From NCBI RefSeq assembly GCF_009915765.1, contig NZ_JAABLQ010000001.1:2728001-2792000 (forward strand): a stretch of 64,000 nucleotides of DNA, given 5' to 3'. Under the pieces are notes generated by a model, which was not told the origin of the DNA, did no database searches, and saw only the letters and a program-made list of their open reading frames with translations. The translations under genes were made by a program, and so were the position numbers. Source of the stretch: Pannonibacter sp. XCT-53. GTDB taxonomy: Bacteria > Pseudomonadota > Alphaproteobacteria > Rhizobiales > Stappiaceae. Within the stretch, counting starts at the first letter, position 1; every line of letters begins with the position of its first letter. Below, piece by piece: positions 44,492 through 53,211 of the stretch.

Positions 44492-45646
44492 ATGCATTTC
44501 GACCTGACCGAGGAACAGCAGCTCATCGCCGACACGGCCCGGCGCCTGGCCGAGGACAAGATCGCGCCCCTGGCAGAGACGCTGGACCGGGGCGAGGGCC
44601 GGGAGGCCTTTCTCGCCAACCTGCGTCTGCTGGCCGACAACGGCTTCATGGGGCTGAACGTCAGGGCCGAGCATGGCGGGACGGAAGCCGGCACCGTGGC
44701 CTTCGCGCTGGCCATCGAGGCGCTGGCCCGCGCCTGTGCCTCGACCGCCGTCACCTGCTCCGTCTCCAACATGGTCGGCGAGGTCATCCAGGCCGTCGGC
44801 AGCGACGCCCAGCGCGCCGCCTACCTGCCCCGGCTCTGCGACGGCACCTTTGCCGCCGGCGGTTTCTGCCTGACAGAGGCCGGTGCGGGATCCGACCCGG
44901 CCGGCATGCGGACGCGGGCGGTCAAGGACGGCGACAGCTATGTCCTCAACGGGGCAAAGCTCTACATCACCTCGGCCGAATATGCCGGCGTGTTCGTGGT
45001 CTGGGCCGTCACCGATCCGGAGGCCCCGAAGGGCAAGGGCATTTCCTGCTTCCTCGTCGAGGCCGGCACGCCGGGCCTCGTCATCGGCAAGGCCGAGAAG
45101 AAGATGGGCCAGACCGGCTCGGCCACCAACGAGGTGCTGTTCCAGGACTGCCGGGTGCCGGCGAGCGCGCTGATGGGGCCGGAGAACAACGGCTTCCGCA
45201 CCGCGGTCGGCGAGCTGGCGGGCGGGCGTATCGGCGTCGCGTCCCTGGCGCTCGGAATTGCCCGGGCCGCCATGGACGCGGCCAAGGCCTATGCCCGCGA
45301 GCGGGAGCAGTTCGGCCAGTCGCTGGCCGACATGCAGGGCATCCAGTGGATGATCGCCGACCGGGAAACCGAGCTGGAGGCGGCGCGTCTCCTGATCCTT
45401 CAGGCCGCCTGGGCGAAGGACCAGGGCCGGCCCTTCGGCAAGGAAGCCTCGATGGCCAAGCTCTTTGCCTCGGAGGCCGCCCAGAAGGCGACCTACACGG
45501 CGCTGCAGATCCATGGCGGGGCCGGCTACATCAAGGACTATCCGCTCGAGCGGCATGCCCGCGACGCGCGCATCACCACGATCTATGAGGGCACCAGCGA
45601 GATCCAGCGGCTGATCATCGCCCGCGAGGTGTTGAAGGCGGTGTGA
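44492..45646 (+). CDS. acyl-CoA dehydrogenase
   Basis: 384 residues with GGAG upstream. It has the three-part ACAD fold: HFDLTEEQQLIADTARRLAEDKIAP, the FAD-binding GGFCLTEAGAGSDPAGMRTRAV and NGAKLYITSAEYAGVFVVWA, MGQTGSATNEVLFQDCRVP, and the C-domain YAREREQFGQSLADMQGIQW. The catalytic base is the Glu of IYEGTSEIQR near the C-terminus. It introduces a 2,3-double bond into acyl-CoA and hands electrons to ETF. Chain length preference is unknown; the length fits short or branched chains. It converges on a phasin gene. Confidence 0.95.
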   Translation: MHFDLTEEQQLIADTARRLAEDKIAPLAETLDRGEGREAFLANLRLLADNGFMGLNVRAEHGGTEAGTVAFALAIEALARACASTAVTCSVSNMVGEVIQAVGSDAQRAAYLPRLCDGTFAAGGFCLTEAGAGSDPAGMRTRAVKDGDSYVLNGAKLYITSAEYAGVFVVWAVTDPEAPKGKGISCFLVEAGTPGLVIGKAEKKMGQTGSATNEVLFQDCRVPASALMGPENNGFRTAVGELAGGRIGVASLALGIARAAMDAAKAYAREREQFGQSLADMQGIQWMIADRETELEAARLLILQAAWAKDQGRPFGKEASMAKLFASEAAQKATYTALQIHGGAGYIKDYPLERHARDARITTIYEGTSEIQRLIIAREVLKAV

Positions 45647-45651
45647 CACAG

Positions 45652-45682
45652 CAAAAAGCCCCGGCGCTTGCGCACCGGGGCT
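45652..45682 (-). terminator. intrinsic terminator of the phasin gene
   Basis: On the minus strand an AGCCCCGG / CCGGGGCT stem runs into TTTTTG. It may also fold as a hairpin for the converging acyl-CoA dehydrogenase transcript, but there it lacks a T-run. Confidence 0.85.
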
Positions 45683-45716
45683 GAATGTCGGGCCGGATCG
45701 GCGGCCGAGGGCCGGA

Positions 45717-46247
45717 TCAGGCGGCCTTGAGGTCCTTGAAGGACTTCTCGACCGCGTCCTTGACCGGCGAGGTCACGTCGGAGGTCAGCTTGGTGGCGAA
45801 CTCCTGCATGTCCTTGGCCTGGGCGGTCAGCGCGTCGAACTGCTGACGGGCGAAGGTGGACTGCAGCTCGATGGCTTCCGCCACGGTCTTGACGGCCATC
45901 AGGTCCTTGAAGAAGGAGAAGGTGGCATCGGTGTTGGCCTTGGCCGCGTCGATGGCCTTCAGGTTGAACTCGACGACGCCCTGACGCGAGGTCTCGAAGG
46001 TGTCCTCGAGCAGGTCGGTGGCTTCTTCGGCGGCGTTCTTGACCTTGGCATAGGCGTCGCGCGCCTGCTCGATGCCCTTCTCGGTCATTTCACGAACCAC
46101 GGCGGGAACTTCGATCTTCGGCATGACAAAAGCCTCAAATTCGGGGAACGGGGACACGGCCGAGGCCGTCTTGGTGGTCTTCGGGGCAACGCGCGGCTTC
46201 TGCGCGGCCTTCGGGGCCGGGGCTTCCGGCGAAATCTCAACGCTCAT
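45717..46247 (-). CDS. phasin family protein
   Basis: 176 residues with AGGAGA before the ATG. A Pro/Lys/Ala-rich N-terminus (about 1-35) leads into PEFEAFVMPKIEVPAVVREM and a long amphipathic helix with YAKVKNAAEEATDLLEDTFE, TDATFSFFKDLMAVKTVAEAIELQSTFARQQFDALTAQ in the order seen in alphaproteobacterial phasins (phasin_2). Phasins coat polyhydroxybutyrate granules. A consensus promoter overlapped by a PhaR-like site precedes it. A second phasin-like gene follows in the same orientation upstream. Confidence 0.93.
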   Translation of the reverse strand: MSVEISPEAPAPKAAQKPRVAPKTTKTASAVSPFPEFEAFVMPKIEVPAVVREMTEKGIEQARDAYAKVKNAAEEATDLLEDTFETSRQGVVEFNLKAIDAAKANTDATFSFFKDLMAVKTVAEAIELQSTFARQQFDALTAQAKDMQEFATKLTSDVTSPVKDAVEKSFKDLKAA

Positions 46248-46346
46248 GTGTCATCTCCTGCTGGGGCCGGAGCCGATCACGTGGCAATCGTCCGGCATGG
46301 GGGACGTGTCCGGCCGTGCCGCCGTCCCACCGTCATCCGCAGGGTT

Positions 46347-46376
46347 AATATAGGCGAGGCCGTGTTGCGTTGCAAC
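46347..46376 (-). promoter_or_regulatory. phasin promoter with PhaR-like palindrome over the -35 box
   Basis: On the minus strand TTGCAA, a 17-bp spacer and TATATT form a near-consensus promoter about 100 bp before the phasin ATG. GTTGC-N3-GCAAC (46364-46376) overlaps the -35 box. PhaR repressors that control phasin genes recognise TGC/GCA-rich dyads of this kind. Confidence 0.6.
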
Positions 46377-46612
46377 ATTATTTTGCAGTGCACAATAAAA
46401 AGTAACGCAGGGTCATCGCGCAAAGCCGGGGCCAGACGCGTAAAATGCCTATACGTCAACGGCTTGTCCGGATGGCTGCAGAGCGGCGGGGCGCCGCGTG
46501 CCGGACCATCCGGTCCTGCCCATGTCACGGCGCACGGGCAGGACGATCCGCCGGGCCCCCCTCGCCCGGACCAAGGGGCCGAAGGGTCAGACGGCGCGGA
46601 CGGAGAGGACGG

Positions 46613-46996
46613 TCAGTCCTTGACCGCGCGCGCGGCGTCCTGGGCAGCGCGGGTGGCCGAGTCGCTGATCTCGCGGGCCTGCTCGCCCAGCTGCTCCATC
46701 TGGCGGCGCAGATAGTCCTGCTGCAGCTTCATCATCTCGTCCATGTCCTTGGCGCGGACCATCTGCTGGGCGAAACGGAAGGCGGCATCGACATGCTCCT
46801 CGGCATAGCCGAGGGCCTTGCGGTTGATGTCGGCCGCACCGGACTGGACCGCAGAGGTCGAGCCCTCGACATTGGACACGGCCTTCTGGGTGACGGACAT
46901 GAAGTCATCGAAGGCCTTGCGGGCCTGATCGACGCTCTTTTCCGCGAAATCGCGCATCTGCTCGGGTATCTCGAAACCGCTCTTGTCTGCAGCCAT
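46613..46996 (-). CDS. second phasin-like protein
   Basis: 127 residues from ATG 46996 with GGGGAG 8 nt upstream. It is all-helical: PEQMRDFAEKSVDQARKAFDDF, then KALGYAEEHVDAAFRFAQQMVRAKDMDEMMKLQQDYLRRQMEQL. This matches short phasin family proteins and is paralogous in layout to the gene at 45717-46247, but lacks the Pro-rich N-terminus. It probably binds storage granules. It is followed by 365 bp before the other phasin gene, which has its own promoter. Confidence 0.88.
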   Translation of the reverse strand: MAADKSGFEIPEQMRDFAEKSVDQARKAFDDFMSVTQKAVSNVEGSTSAVQSGAADINRKALGYAEEHVDAAFRFAQQMVRAKDMDEMMKLQQDYLRRQMEQLGEQAREISDSATRAAQDAARAVKD

Positions 46997-47011
46997 TCCC
47001 GCACTCCCCGT

Positions 47012-47080
47012 CCTGATGACCCTGCCCTGATGGCCCTGCCCTAATGACCCGGCCCAGATGACCCGGCCCTGGTGCCCCGC
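47012..47080. repeat. five 13-14-bp units before the second phasin gene
   Basis: Units of CCTGATGACCCTGC (variants CCTAATGACCCGGC, CCAGATGACCCGGC) begin 16 bp upstream of the phasin start codon on its 5' side. Confidence 0.85.
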
Positions 47081-47374
47081 CCTGCGGCCCGCGCCAGACT
47101 GGCGGACGCAGGATGACCGGCGCATGACGCTCCGCTGCGGTCGTGCCATCGGCCGGGGCTCACCGGAAATTGGTACCATGGGCCTGCCGGGACAGCAATC
47201 GCCGCCGGCCGCCGGGATCCTGGCGCCGGGCTCCGGAAACGCCGTCGCAACCTGTTCCGGAACACCGGGCAAAACTGCCGGGTCGTTCAAAAAAACCCTT
47301 TCAGATTAACCACAAGGCAAGCCCGTGTCTGGCATGGCAGCGCCGAACGTGGACGCCTTCGGGCTTTGGCAGTA

Positions 47375-47390
47375 TTAACTTGGTGTTTAC
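47375..47390. promoter_or_regulatory. CtrA-like site upstream of the kinase gene
   Basis: TTAA, seven nucleotides, then TTTAC resembles the CtrA consensus TTAA-N7-TTAAC with one mismatch. It lies 94 bp before the start codon of the PdhS-like kinase, a gene class known to act on the CtrA pathway. Confidence 0.4.
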
Positions 47391-47483
47391 CGGCCGGCGG
47401 GCTGCGGCTGCCGTCCGACCTGGCCTCTGCGCACGGGGGTGCGGCAGGACCGGACGAGACACCGGAGCGGCGGAGGGAACCCG

Positions 47484-50400
47484 ATGGACCAGCACCTGAC
47501 GACTTTCCTGGCGCTCAGCGCCCATGCCGACCTGGCGCCGCTGATCGCCGCAGACCGGCCAGCCTGGCTCTGGGCCGCCACCGGCGACCGGATCCTGTGG
47601 GCCAATGCCGCCGGCGCTGCCTTTTTCGACGCCCGCTCGCCACAGGACCTGGCCAGCCTGCCGGGCCTGGACCGCGCCCAGGCCCGACCGCATCTGGCCC
47701 GCATCGCCACGCAGGGCCCGACCGACAGGCCAAGCCTGGAACGGCTGCGCTTCTACAAGGGCCTCAAGGTGGTGCTGTTCACCTGCCAGTGCCGCCGCTT
47801 GCGGTTTGCCTCCGGCGACAGCGCAGCCCTGATCGTCGCGGGGGATGGCCCGGTGCGGGCCGAGCGGCCGGATGCCGACTTCCTGGCGCTGGTGGCCGCC
47901 GCCGCGCCGGACATGATCCTGGCGCTGAGCGACGGCAGGGGACAGGTGCTCGCCCGGGCCGGCGAAGGAGCGGCTGCCCTGCCGGCGCATGTGCCGCCCA
48001 CCGACGAGGTTCTCACCCTCTCGGGCCGGCTGCATCCCCTCATCCGCCTGCCGCTGGGACAGGCGCGCGCCTTGCTGATCCTCGATGCGGACACCGGGCA
48101 GGACGGCGCCGCGCCGGCCGAAGGCGTGCAGGCCGCCGCCGTGGACGTCCCGCTGCGCGAGGACGCAGAGCGGGAGACGCCCGGAGAGGCCGTGACGGTG
48201 TCGGCCCCGGCGCCGACTGACGCGAGCGGGCCCGAACCGACCGCCGTGCTTGCCCATGACCTTGCGGCCAGCCCGCTGCAGCCGGCCGCGAGCCCGCTGG
48301 CGCCGGAAACGGCCGCTGCGGTCGTCCTTGCCCCAGGGACCGTCCTTGCCCCGGGGACCGACCTTGCACCGGGGACCGACCTTGCGCCGGACATGACATT
48401 CGAGGCCCCGCAGGCTGCCGCACCCGACACGGCCCAGCCGGACGGCACGCCGCTGCCGGCTGACGGACTGACGGCAGCTGGTCCCCTCACACCCGTGACG
48501 GCCGACACGCTTGCGCCGGTGACGGAGGATGTGGCGACGGAGGATGTGGCGGCGGCGGTCGAGGCGGCGGAGCCGGAACGGGCGGCTGCAGGATCGGCAG
48601 CCGGCGCGGCGAGCGGCGGAGCAAGCCTCGCCAGCCGCGACCGGCCGGTGCGCTTTGCCTGGCAGATGGACGTCGACCAGCGCTTCACCTTCCTGTCGCC
48701 CGAGTTTGCCGATGTGCTGGGCAGCCGCGCGGCCGACATCGTGGGCCTCACCTGGGGCGAGGTGGCCGAGCGGTTCGACCTTGACCCGCGTGGCAGCATC
48801 GCGCGTGCCCTGTCGCGGCGGGACACCTGGAGCGGCAAGACCGTCAACTGGCCTGTTCCCGGCGCGGGCCTGCGCGTTCCGGTGGACATGGCCGCGCTGC
48901 CCGCCTTCGACCGCAAGCGCGTGTTCGAGGGCTATCGCGGCTTTGGCGTCATTCGTCCGGCCGACGCGCTGGAGGATGAGGAGCTGCCGCTGGCCGATGC
49001 GGACGCCGACCCGGAGACGGCGACGGCAGAACCGAACCCGGCCGGCCCGGCCGGACTGCCGCCTGCGGCGGATGTGCCGACCACGACGGAGCGCACAGAG
49101 GCGGCCGGACCGCTGAGCGCGGCCGCAGGCATGGCGGCAGACCTTGCCGCAATCGCGCAGGCGGATGTGGAGACGAAACCGGGCCAAGACCGGGATCAGG
49201 ATCAGGATCAGGACCAGGACCGGGCCGACGGTGAGGGTTCCGATGGAGCCGGCGTCCCCGGGACGGCCCTGAGCGGGAGCGGACCTGCGACCCCGGCAGC
49301 CGGCGCGACCGTGCGGACGGAGGGCGCCGGCGACGCGGCGACACCGCCGGAGACGGCTGCGATTGCGGCCGTGGCAGCACCGCTGGATGAGCCTGCCGGC
49401 CCAACGTTGGTGAGCACAGGGGCGCAAGACACGGGCACGGAAGATACGGGCACGGGAGATACAGGCACGGGAGATACAGGCACGGGGAGCGCGACGACGG
49501 TGGCGGTCGCCGGGCCGGTCGCCTCGGCCACCCGTTCCGATCCGCCGGCCCAGGTGATGAGTGCGACGGTTGCCGCGCTGGTCGCCGGCGTGCAGGCGGC
49601 CACGAGCGCCCGGTCGGCCCCGCCGGTCGCGCCGGACACGGTCGCGCCAGCCCCGGTTGCGCCGGACACGGTTGCGCCGGAGACCCTGACCCCCGAGACG
49701 CTTGCGCCGGACCCGGTTGCGCTGGAGACACAGGCCGAAGAGACGTCGCACGCCTTTGCCGCCGCCCTGCTCGAGCAGACCGCGGAGCTCGCCGGAGGCG
49801 AGGTCCCCGGGACAGCCGGCAAGGCCGAGCCTGCCGCCGCCGCCACGCCCGCGGCCGCCGAGCCTGTGGCTGTCACGCCGGGCGATGCAGCGCCGCTGAG
49901 CGCGCCGGCCGCCTCGTGGCTGGAAGACCTCAAGGCGACCTCGACGCTGAAACGCAAGCCGGAGGGTGACCTGTTCGACACCGATCCGGCCGCAGCGCCC
50001 CGGCCGGCCGCAGGCAGCGGACAGGTGGGCATTGCCTCGGACAAGCCGCTTCCGCCCAAGGAGATCGAGAAGGCCGTGCGCACGCTGGCCCGGGAGTTCG
50101 ATGCCGTGCTGGAGCGTCGCGCCGCGCGGCAGGCCGCGGACAACGCGCCGCAGCGCGGTTACTGCGAAGCACCGGCTCCGGCCCCCGAAGCCTCGCGGCC
50201 GACCGACAGCGCAGACGCTGCGCCGGCCGCCGCCGAAGCGCGGATTGACGTTCCGGGTACGTCCCTGCCCGACGCTGATGTGCAAGCGCCTGCGGACGCG
50301 CCGGGTCTGGATGCCCCGGTTCTGGAGAGCCCGGTTCTGGAGAGCCCGGTCATCGACGCACAGCTCGAGGACGCTCCGGTGGAGACTGCTCCGGCTGAGG

Positions 50401-52700
50401 TTGCTCAGGCTGAGTTTGCTCCGGCTGAGTTTGCTCCGGTGCATGACGGGACCGACCAGCTGGCGGAGGCCCGGGTCGCCCGCCTGACCGGGGCGGACGG
50501 CAGCACGCCGGAGACCGGCCCGGACGCCGCGGCCACGGGCGTGGCCCCCGGTGCGGCCCTTGTCGCGGCTCCAGTTGCGGCCCCTGTCATGGCCCTTGTC
50601 GCGGCCGCGCTGCAGGCAGGCGACAACGGGGCGGCCCTGCCCGATGCCCTGTCCGATGCCATGTCCGATACCCTGCCCGAAACGCTCTCCGAAGCCCTGC
50701 CCGAGCCCCAGCCCGTGCCGGATGCGCCGGCTGCGAGCCTCGCCGACACGCGGTCCGAAGCGTCCGCCGACATGGCCGGTGCCGGGACGCCGGAGCTGCC
50801 GGCAGAGGGTGCGGCTCACGTGGCCGAGATCCCGGAGCACGAGCCCGAGAGCGGGCCAGAGACTGAGAACGAGACTGAGAACGAGACTGGGCCAGAGATC
50901 GCGCCAGAGATTGCGCCGGCGACCGGGCGTGAGACGGAGCGTGAGCGTGGGACAGGGCGTCGGGCGGAAGGCCAGGTGGTGCCCTTCACCGGTCCGGGCG
51001 GCACCCATGTGCCGCGGCTGGTGCCGGTGGACACGTCCAGGCTGACCAAGCCGGAACGGGCCGCCTTCCGCAAGATTGCCGAGGCGCTCGGGGCCCGGCT
51101 CGAAGGCGACTTCGAGGAGGAGGAGGACGAGGCCCCCGCTGCTCTGCTCCAGCCGGACCCGGCCGCCGCGGCGGCGGCACCGGCCGAACCGCAGCGCCCG
51201 GTGGCCCCGCCGGCCGAGCCGATCGATCCCCGGCTTCTTGACCGGTTGCCGATCGGCATCGGCATCGTGCGCGACCGCGAGGTGCTCTATGCCAACGAGA
51301 CGCTGCTGGCGCTGCTTGGCTATCCGCACATCGAGGCGCTGGAGGAGGCGGGCGGCTTCGAGGCCATGTTCGTCGATCCGGAGCACCTGCCGGGCGACCG
51401 GCTGGAAGGCACCATCGACGAGGCGATGATCCTGCGCCGGGCCAACGGCCGGCTCTCGCCGGTCGATGCGCGCATGCACACCGTGCCGTGGAACGGCGGA
51501 CGCGGGCTGATGGTCTCCATCGTCGAGCGGCCGCAGCCGGTGGCAGCCCCCTCGCCCGACACGGACCTGGCGCTGTCGCTGGCGCGCGAGCAGATCGCCG
51601 AGATGGACACCATCCTGGAGACCGCGACGGACGGCGTGCTGCTGCTCGACCGGTTCGGCACGATCCTCAAGGCCAACGGGTCGGCCGAGGCGCTGTTCGG
51701 CGCGGCACGGCCGGATCTGGTCGGCGCGCCGCTGACGGCCTATCTCGCCCCGGAAAGCCACCGCTCGGCCCTGGACTATCTCGACGGGCTGGCCCGCAAC
51801 GGCGTCGCCAGCGTGCTCAATGATGGCCGCGAGGTGATCGGGCAGGTGTCGTCCGGCGGGCTGATCCCGCTGTTCATGACCATCGGCCGGCTCGGCTCCG
51901 GCGAGGGGCTGAAGTTCTGCGCGGTGCTGCGCGACATCACCCAGTGGAAGGCAGCCGAAGAGGAGCTGACCAAGGCCAAGCGGCAGGCGGAGAACGCCAG
52001 CTCGCAGAAGTCCGATTTCCTGGCCAAGATCAGCCACGAGATCCGCACGCCGCTCAACGCCATCATCGGCTTCTCGGAGGTGATGATCGAGGAGCGCTTC
52101 GGCGCCATCGGCAACGAGCGCTACAAGGAATACCTCAAGGACATCCGCACCTCCGGCTCGCACATCATGAGCCTGATCAACGACTTGCTCGACCTGTCGA
52201 AGATCGAGGCGGGCAAGCTGGACCTGACCTTCGAGGCGGTGTCGGCGAACGACATCGTGCGCGAATGCGTGGCCCTGATGCAGCCGCAGGCCAACCGGGA
52301 GCGGGTGATCATCCGCGCCAGCCTGCCCGGCACCGTGCCCCATGTGGTGGCGGACCTGCGCTCGCTGCGCCAGATCGTGCTGAACCTCCTGTCCAACGCG
52401 ATCAAGTTCAACAAGTCGGGCGGACAGGTGATCGTCTCCACGGCGCTGGAGACGAGCGGCGAGGTGGTGCTGCGGGTGCGCGACACGGGCACGGGCATGA
52501 ACGCCAAGGACCTGGCGGCAGCGCTCGAACCCTTCCGTCAGGTCCACACCGCCCGTCATGGCGGCGGCACCGGCCTCGGCCTCCCGCTGACCAAGGCGCT
52601 GGTGGAGGCCAACCGCGCCGGCTTCAAGATCGACAGCGTGCCGGACCAGGGCACGCTGGTGGAGATCACCTTCCCGCCGCAGCGCGTGCTGGCGGAATGA
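47484..52700 (+). CDS. PdhS/DivJ/PleC-type PAS sensor histidine kinase with giant linker
   Basis: 1,738 residues from ATG 47484 (GGAGGGAAC upstream). No membrane helix is seen. The N-terminus (1-180) holds a PAS-like fold starting PAWLWAATGDRILWANAAG. A PAS domain lies at about 389-492, two more at about 1246-1306 and 1369-1489. The kinase core has SHEIRTPLNAIIGFSEVMIE (phosphorylated His 1518), then the N and G boxes (LNLLSNAIKFNKSGG, VRDTGTGM, GGGTGLGLPLTKALVEANRA) ending in RVLAE. This core matches Hyphomicrobiales PdhS, which controls DivK and so CtrA. Between the domains (about 215-385 and 495-1175) the protein is Ala/Pro/Glu/Thr-rich and partly made of tandem repeats. Brucella PdhS is about 1,000 residues, so this one is enlarged. 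Confidence 0.9.
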   Translation: MDQHLTTFLALSAHADLAPLIAADRPAWLWAATGDRILWANAAGAAFFDARSPQDLASLPGLDRAQARPHLARIATQGPTDRPSLERLRFYKGLKVVLFTCQCRRLRFASGDSAALIVAGDGPVRAERPDADFLALVAAAAPDMILALSDGRGQVLARAGEGAAALPAHVPPTDEVLTLSGRLHPLIRLPLGQARALLILDADTGQDGAAPAEGVQAAAVDVPLREDAERETPGEAVTVSAPAPTDASGPEPTAVLAHDLAASPLQPAASPLAPETAAAVVLAPGTVLAPGTDLAPGTDLAPDMTFEAPQAAAPDTAQPDGTPLPADGLTAAGPLTPVTADTLAPVTEDVATEDVAAAVEAAEPERAAAGSAAGAASGGASLASRDRPVRFAWQMDVDQRFTFLSPEFADVLGSRAADIVGLTWGEVAERFDLDPRGSIARALSRRDTWSGKTVNWPVPGAGLRVPVDMAALPAFDRKRVFEGYRGFGVIRPADALEDEELPLADADADPETATAEPNPAGPAGLPPAADVPTTTERTEAAGPLSAAAGMAADLAAIAQADVETKPGQDRDQDQDQDQDRADGEGSDGAGVPGTALSGSGPATPAAGATVRTEGAGDAATPPETAAIAAVAAPLDEPAGPTLVSTGAQDTGTEDTGTGDTGTGDTGTGSATTVAVAGPVASATRSDPPAQVMSATVAALVAGVQAATSARSAPPVAPDTVAPAPVAPDTVAPETLTPETLAPDPVALETQAEETSHAFAAALLEQTAELAGGEVPGTAGKAEPAAAATPAAAEPVAVTPGDAAPLSAPAASWLEDLKATSTLKRKPEGDLFDTDPAAAPRPAAGSGQVGIASDKPLPPKEIEKAVRTLAREFDAVLERRAARQAADNAPQRGYCEAPAPAPEASRPTDSADAAPAAAEARIDVPGTSLPDADVQAPADAPGLDAPVLESPVLESPVIDAQLEDAPVETAPAEVAQAEFAPAEFAPVHDGTDQLAEARVARLTGADGSTPETGPDAAATGVAPGAALVAAPVAAPVMALVAAALQAGDNGAALPDALSDAMSDTLPETLSEALPEPQPVPDAPAASLADTRSEASADMAGAGTPELPAEGAAHVAEIPEHEPESGPETENETENETGPEIAPEIAPATGRETERERGTGRRAEGQVVPFTGPGGTHVPRLVPVDTSRLTKPERAAFRKIAEALGARLEGDFEEEEDEAPAALLQPDPAAAAAAPAEPQRPVAPPAEPIDPRLLDRLPIGIGIVRDREVLYANETLLALLGYPHIEALEEAGGFEAMFVDPEHLPGDRLEGTIDEAMILRRANGRLSPVDARMHTVPWNGGRGLMVSIVERPQPVAAPSPDTDLALSLAREQIAEMDTILETATDGVLLLDRFGTILKANGSAEALFGAARPDLVGAPLTAYLAPESHRSALDYLDGLARNGVASVLNDGREVIGQVSSGGLIPLFMTIGRLGSGEGLKFCAVLRDITQWKAAEEELTKAKRQAENASSQKSDFLAKISHEIRTPLNAIIGFSEVMIEERFGAIGNERYKEYLKDIRTSGSHIMSLINDLLDLSKIEAGKLDLTFEAVSANDIVRECVALMQPQANRERVIIRASLPGTVPHVVADLRSLRQIVLNLLSNAIKFNKSGGQVIVSTALETSGEVVLRVRDTGTGMNAKDLAAALEPFRQVHTARHGGGTGLGLPLTKALVEANRAGFKIDSVPDQGTLVEITFPPQRVLAE
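48324..48395 (+). repeat. four in-frame 18-bp units in the kinase linker
   Basis: They encode VLAPGT, VLAPGT, DLAPGT and DLAPDM. Confidence 0.9.
49428..49487 (+). repeat. four in-frame 15-bp units in the kinase linker
   Basis: They encode DTGTE followed by three DTGTG units. Other short in-frame arrays in the linker lie near 48520, 50320, 50400, 50640 and 50860. Confidence 0.9.
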
Positions 52701-52838
52701 GGACCGGGCTCGCGACTGCGGGTGGGCGACCGGGCCAGTGACCGGGGTTAGTGACCGGGGCGGCAACGGGGCTGCCCAGGTCTATGCCCTTGAACTCGTT
52801 CGCCTGTTGATCTTTTTGTGCGCGACGTGAAATGGCGC

Positions 52839-52867
52839 TTGAGATCGCGGGCGGCCTCGGATAGATA
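52839..52867 (+). promoter_or_regulatory. tRNA-His promoter
   Basis: TTGAGA and TAGATA with exactly 17 bp between them, about 75 bp before the tRNA. Both boxes are close to the housekeeping sigma consensus. Confidence 0.6.
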
Positions 52868-52942
52868 CCCCCTTGCAAAGGGAACGACTGCAAAGTATGT
52901 TCCGCGCCACTTCGCAAGGCCTTGGCCGCCTTGCCGCCCCGT

Positions 52943-53019
52943 GCAGACGTAGCTCAGTTGGTTAGAGCGTCGGATTGTGGCTCCGAAGGTCGGTGGTTCG
53001 AATCCACCCGTCTGTACCA
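52943..53019 (+). tRNA. tRNA-His (GTG), without G-1
   Basis: A full cloverleaf with encoded CCA: acceptor GCAGACG / CGTCTGT, D arm GCTC...GAGC, anticodon stem TCGGA / TCCGA with loop TTGTGGC, and T arm GGTGG / CCACC. The anticodon GTG is at 52977-52979. The base before G1 is T, not G, and the discriminator is A73, not C73. The usual G-1:C73 identity pair of tRNA-His is therefore missing, as known for many alphaproteobacteria. The first pair is G1:U72. Confidence 0.97.
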
Positions 53020-53211
53020 TTTCACCTTTTCCCGCCTTGTGTGTCTCGTTAGGTGACGGCCAATTGTCTCGACGCGCGAGCGTCATGGGCGCATGGCTCG
53101 GATGTCCGGACATTGCTCCGGGGCATGTGAACTCAGACCTGCTCTTGCAGAATGTACCCGGTTGATTCATTGTCGACGAATGGTTGCATTGCCATCCAGA
53201 AAAGCCGAGTC

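Larger units (their letters stand above)
46997..47483. other. intergenic region between the second phasin gene and the kinase gene
   Basis: No gene is supported. It has a tandem array at 47012-47080 and AT-richer patches at 47270-47330 and 47370-47395, the latter with a CtrA-like site. Confidence 0.5.

Noticed and set aside
47301..52766. An 1,821-codon open frame antisense to the PdhS-like kinase
   Set aside because: It is His/Arg/Gly-rich, with no family motif. Long antisense frames are expected opposite G+C-rich genes with strong third-position bias, and the sense strand encodes a clear histidine kinase.
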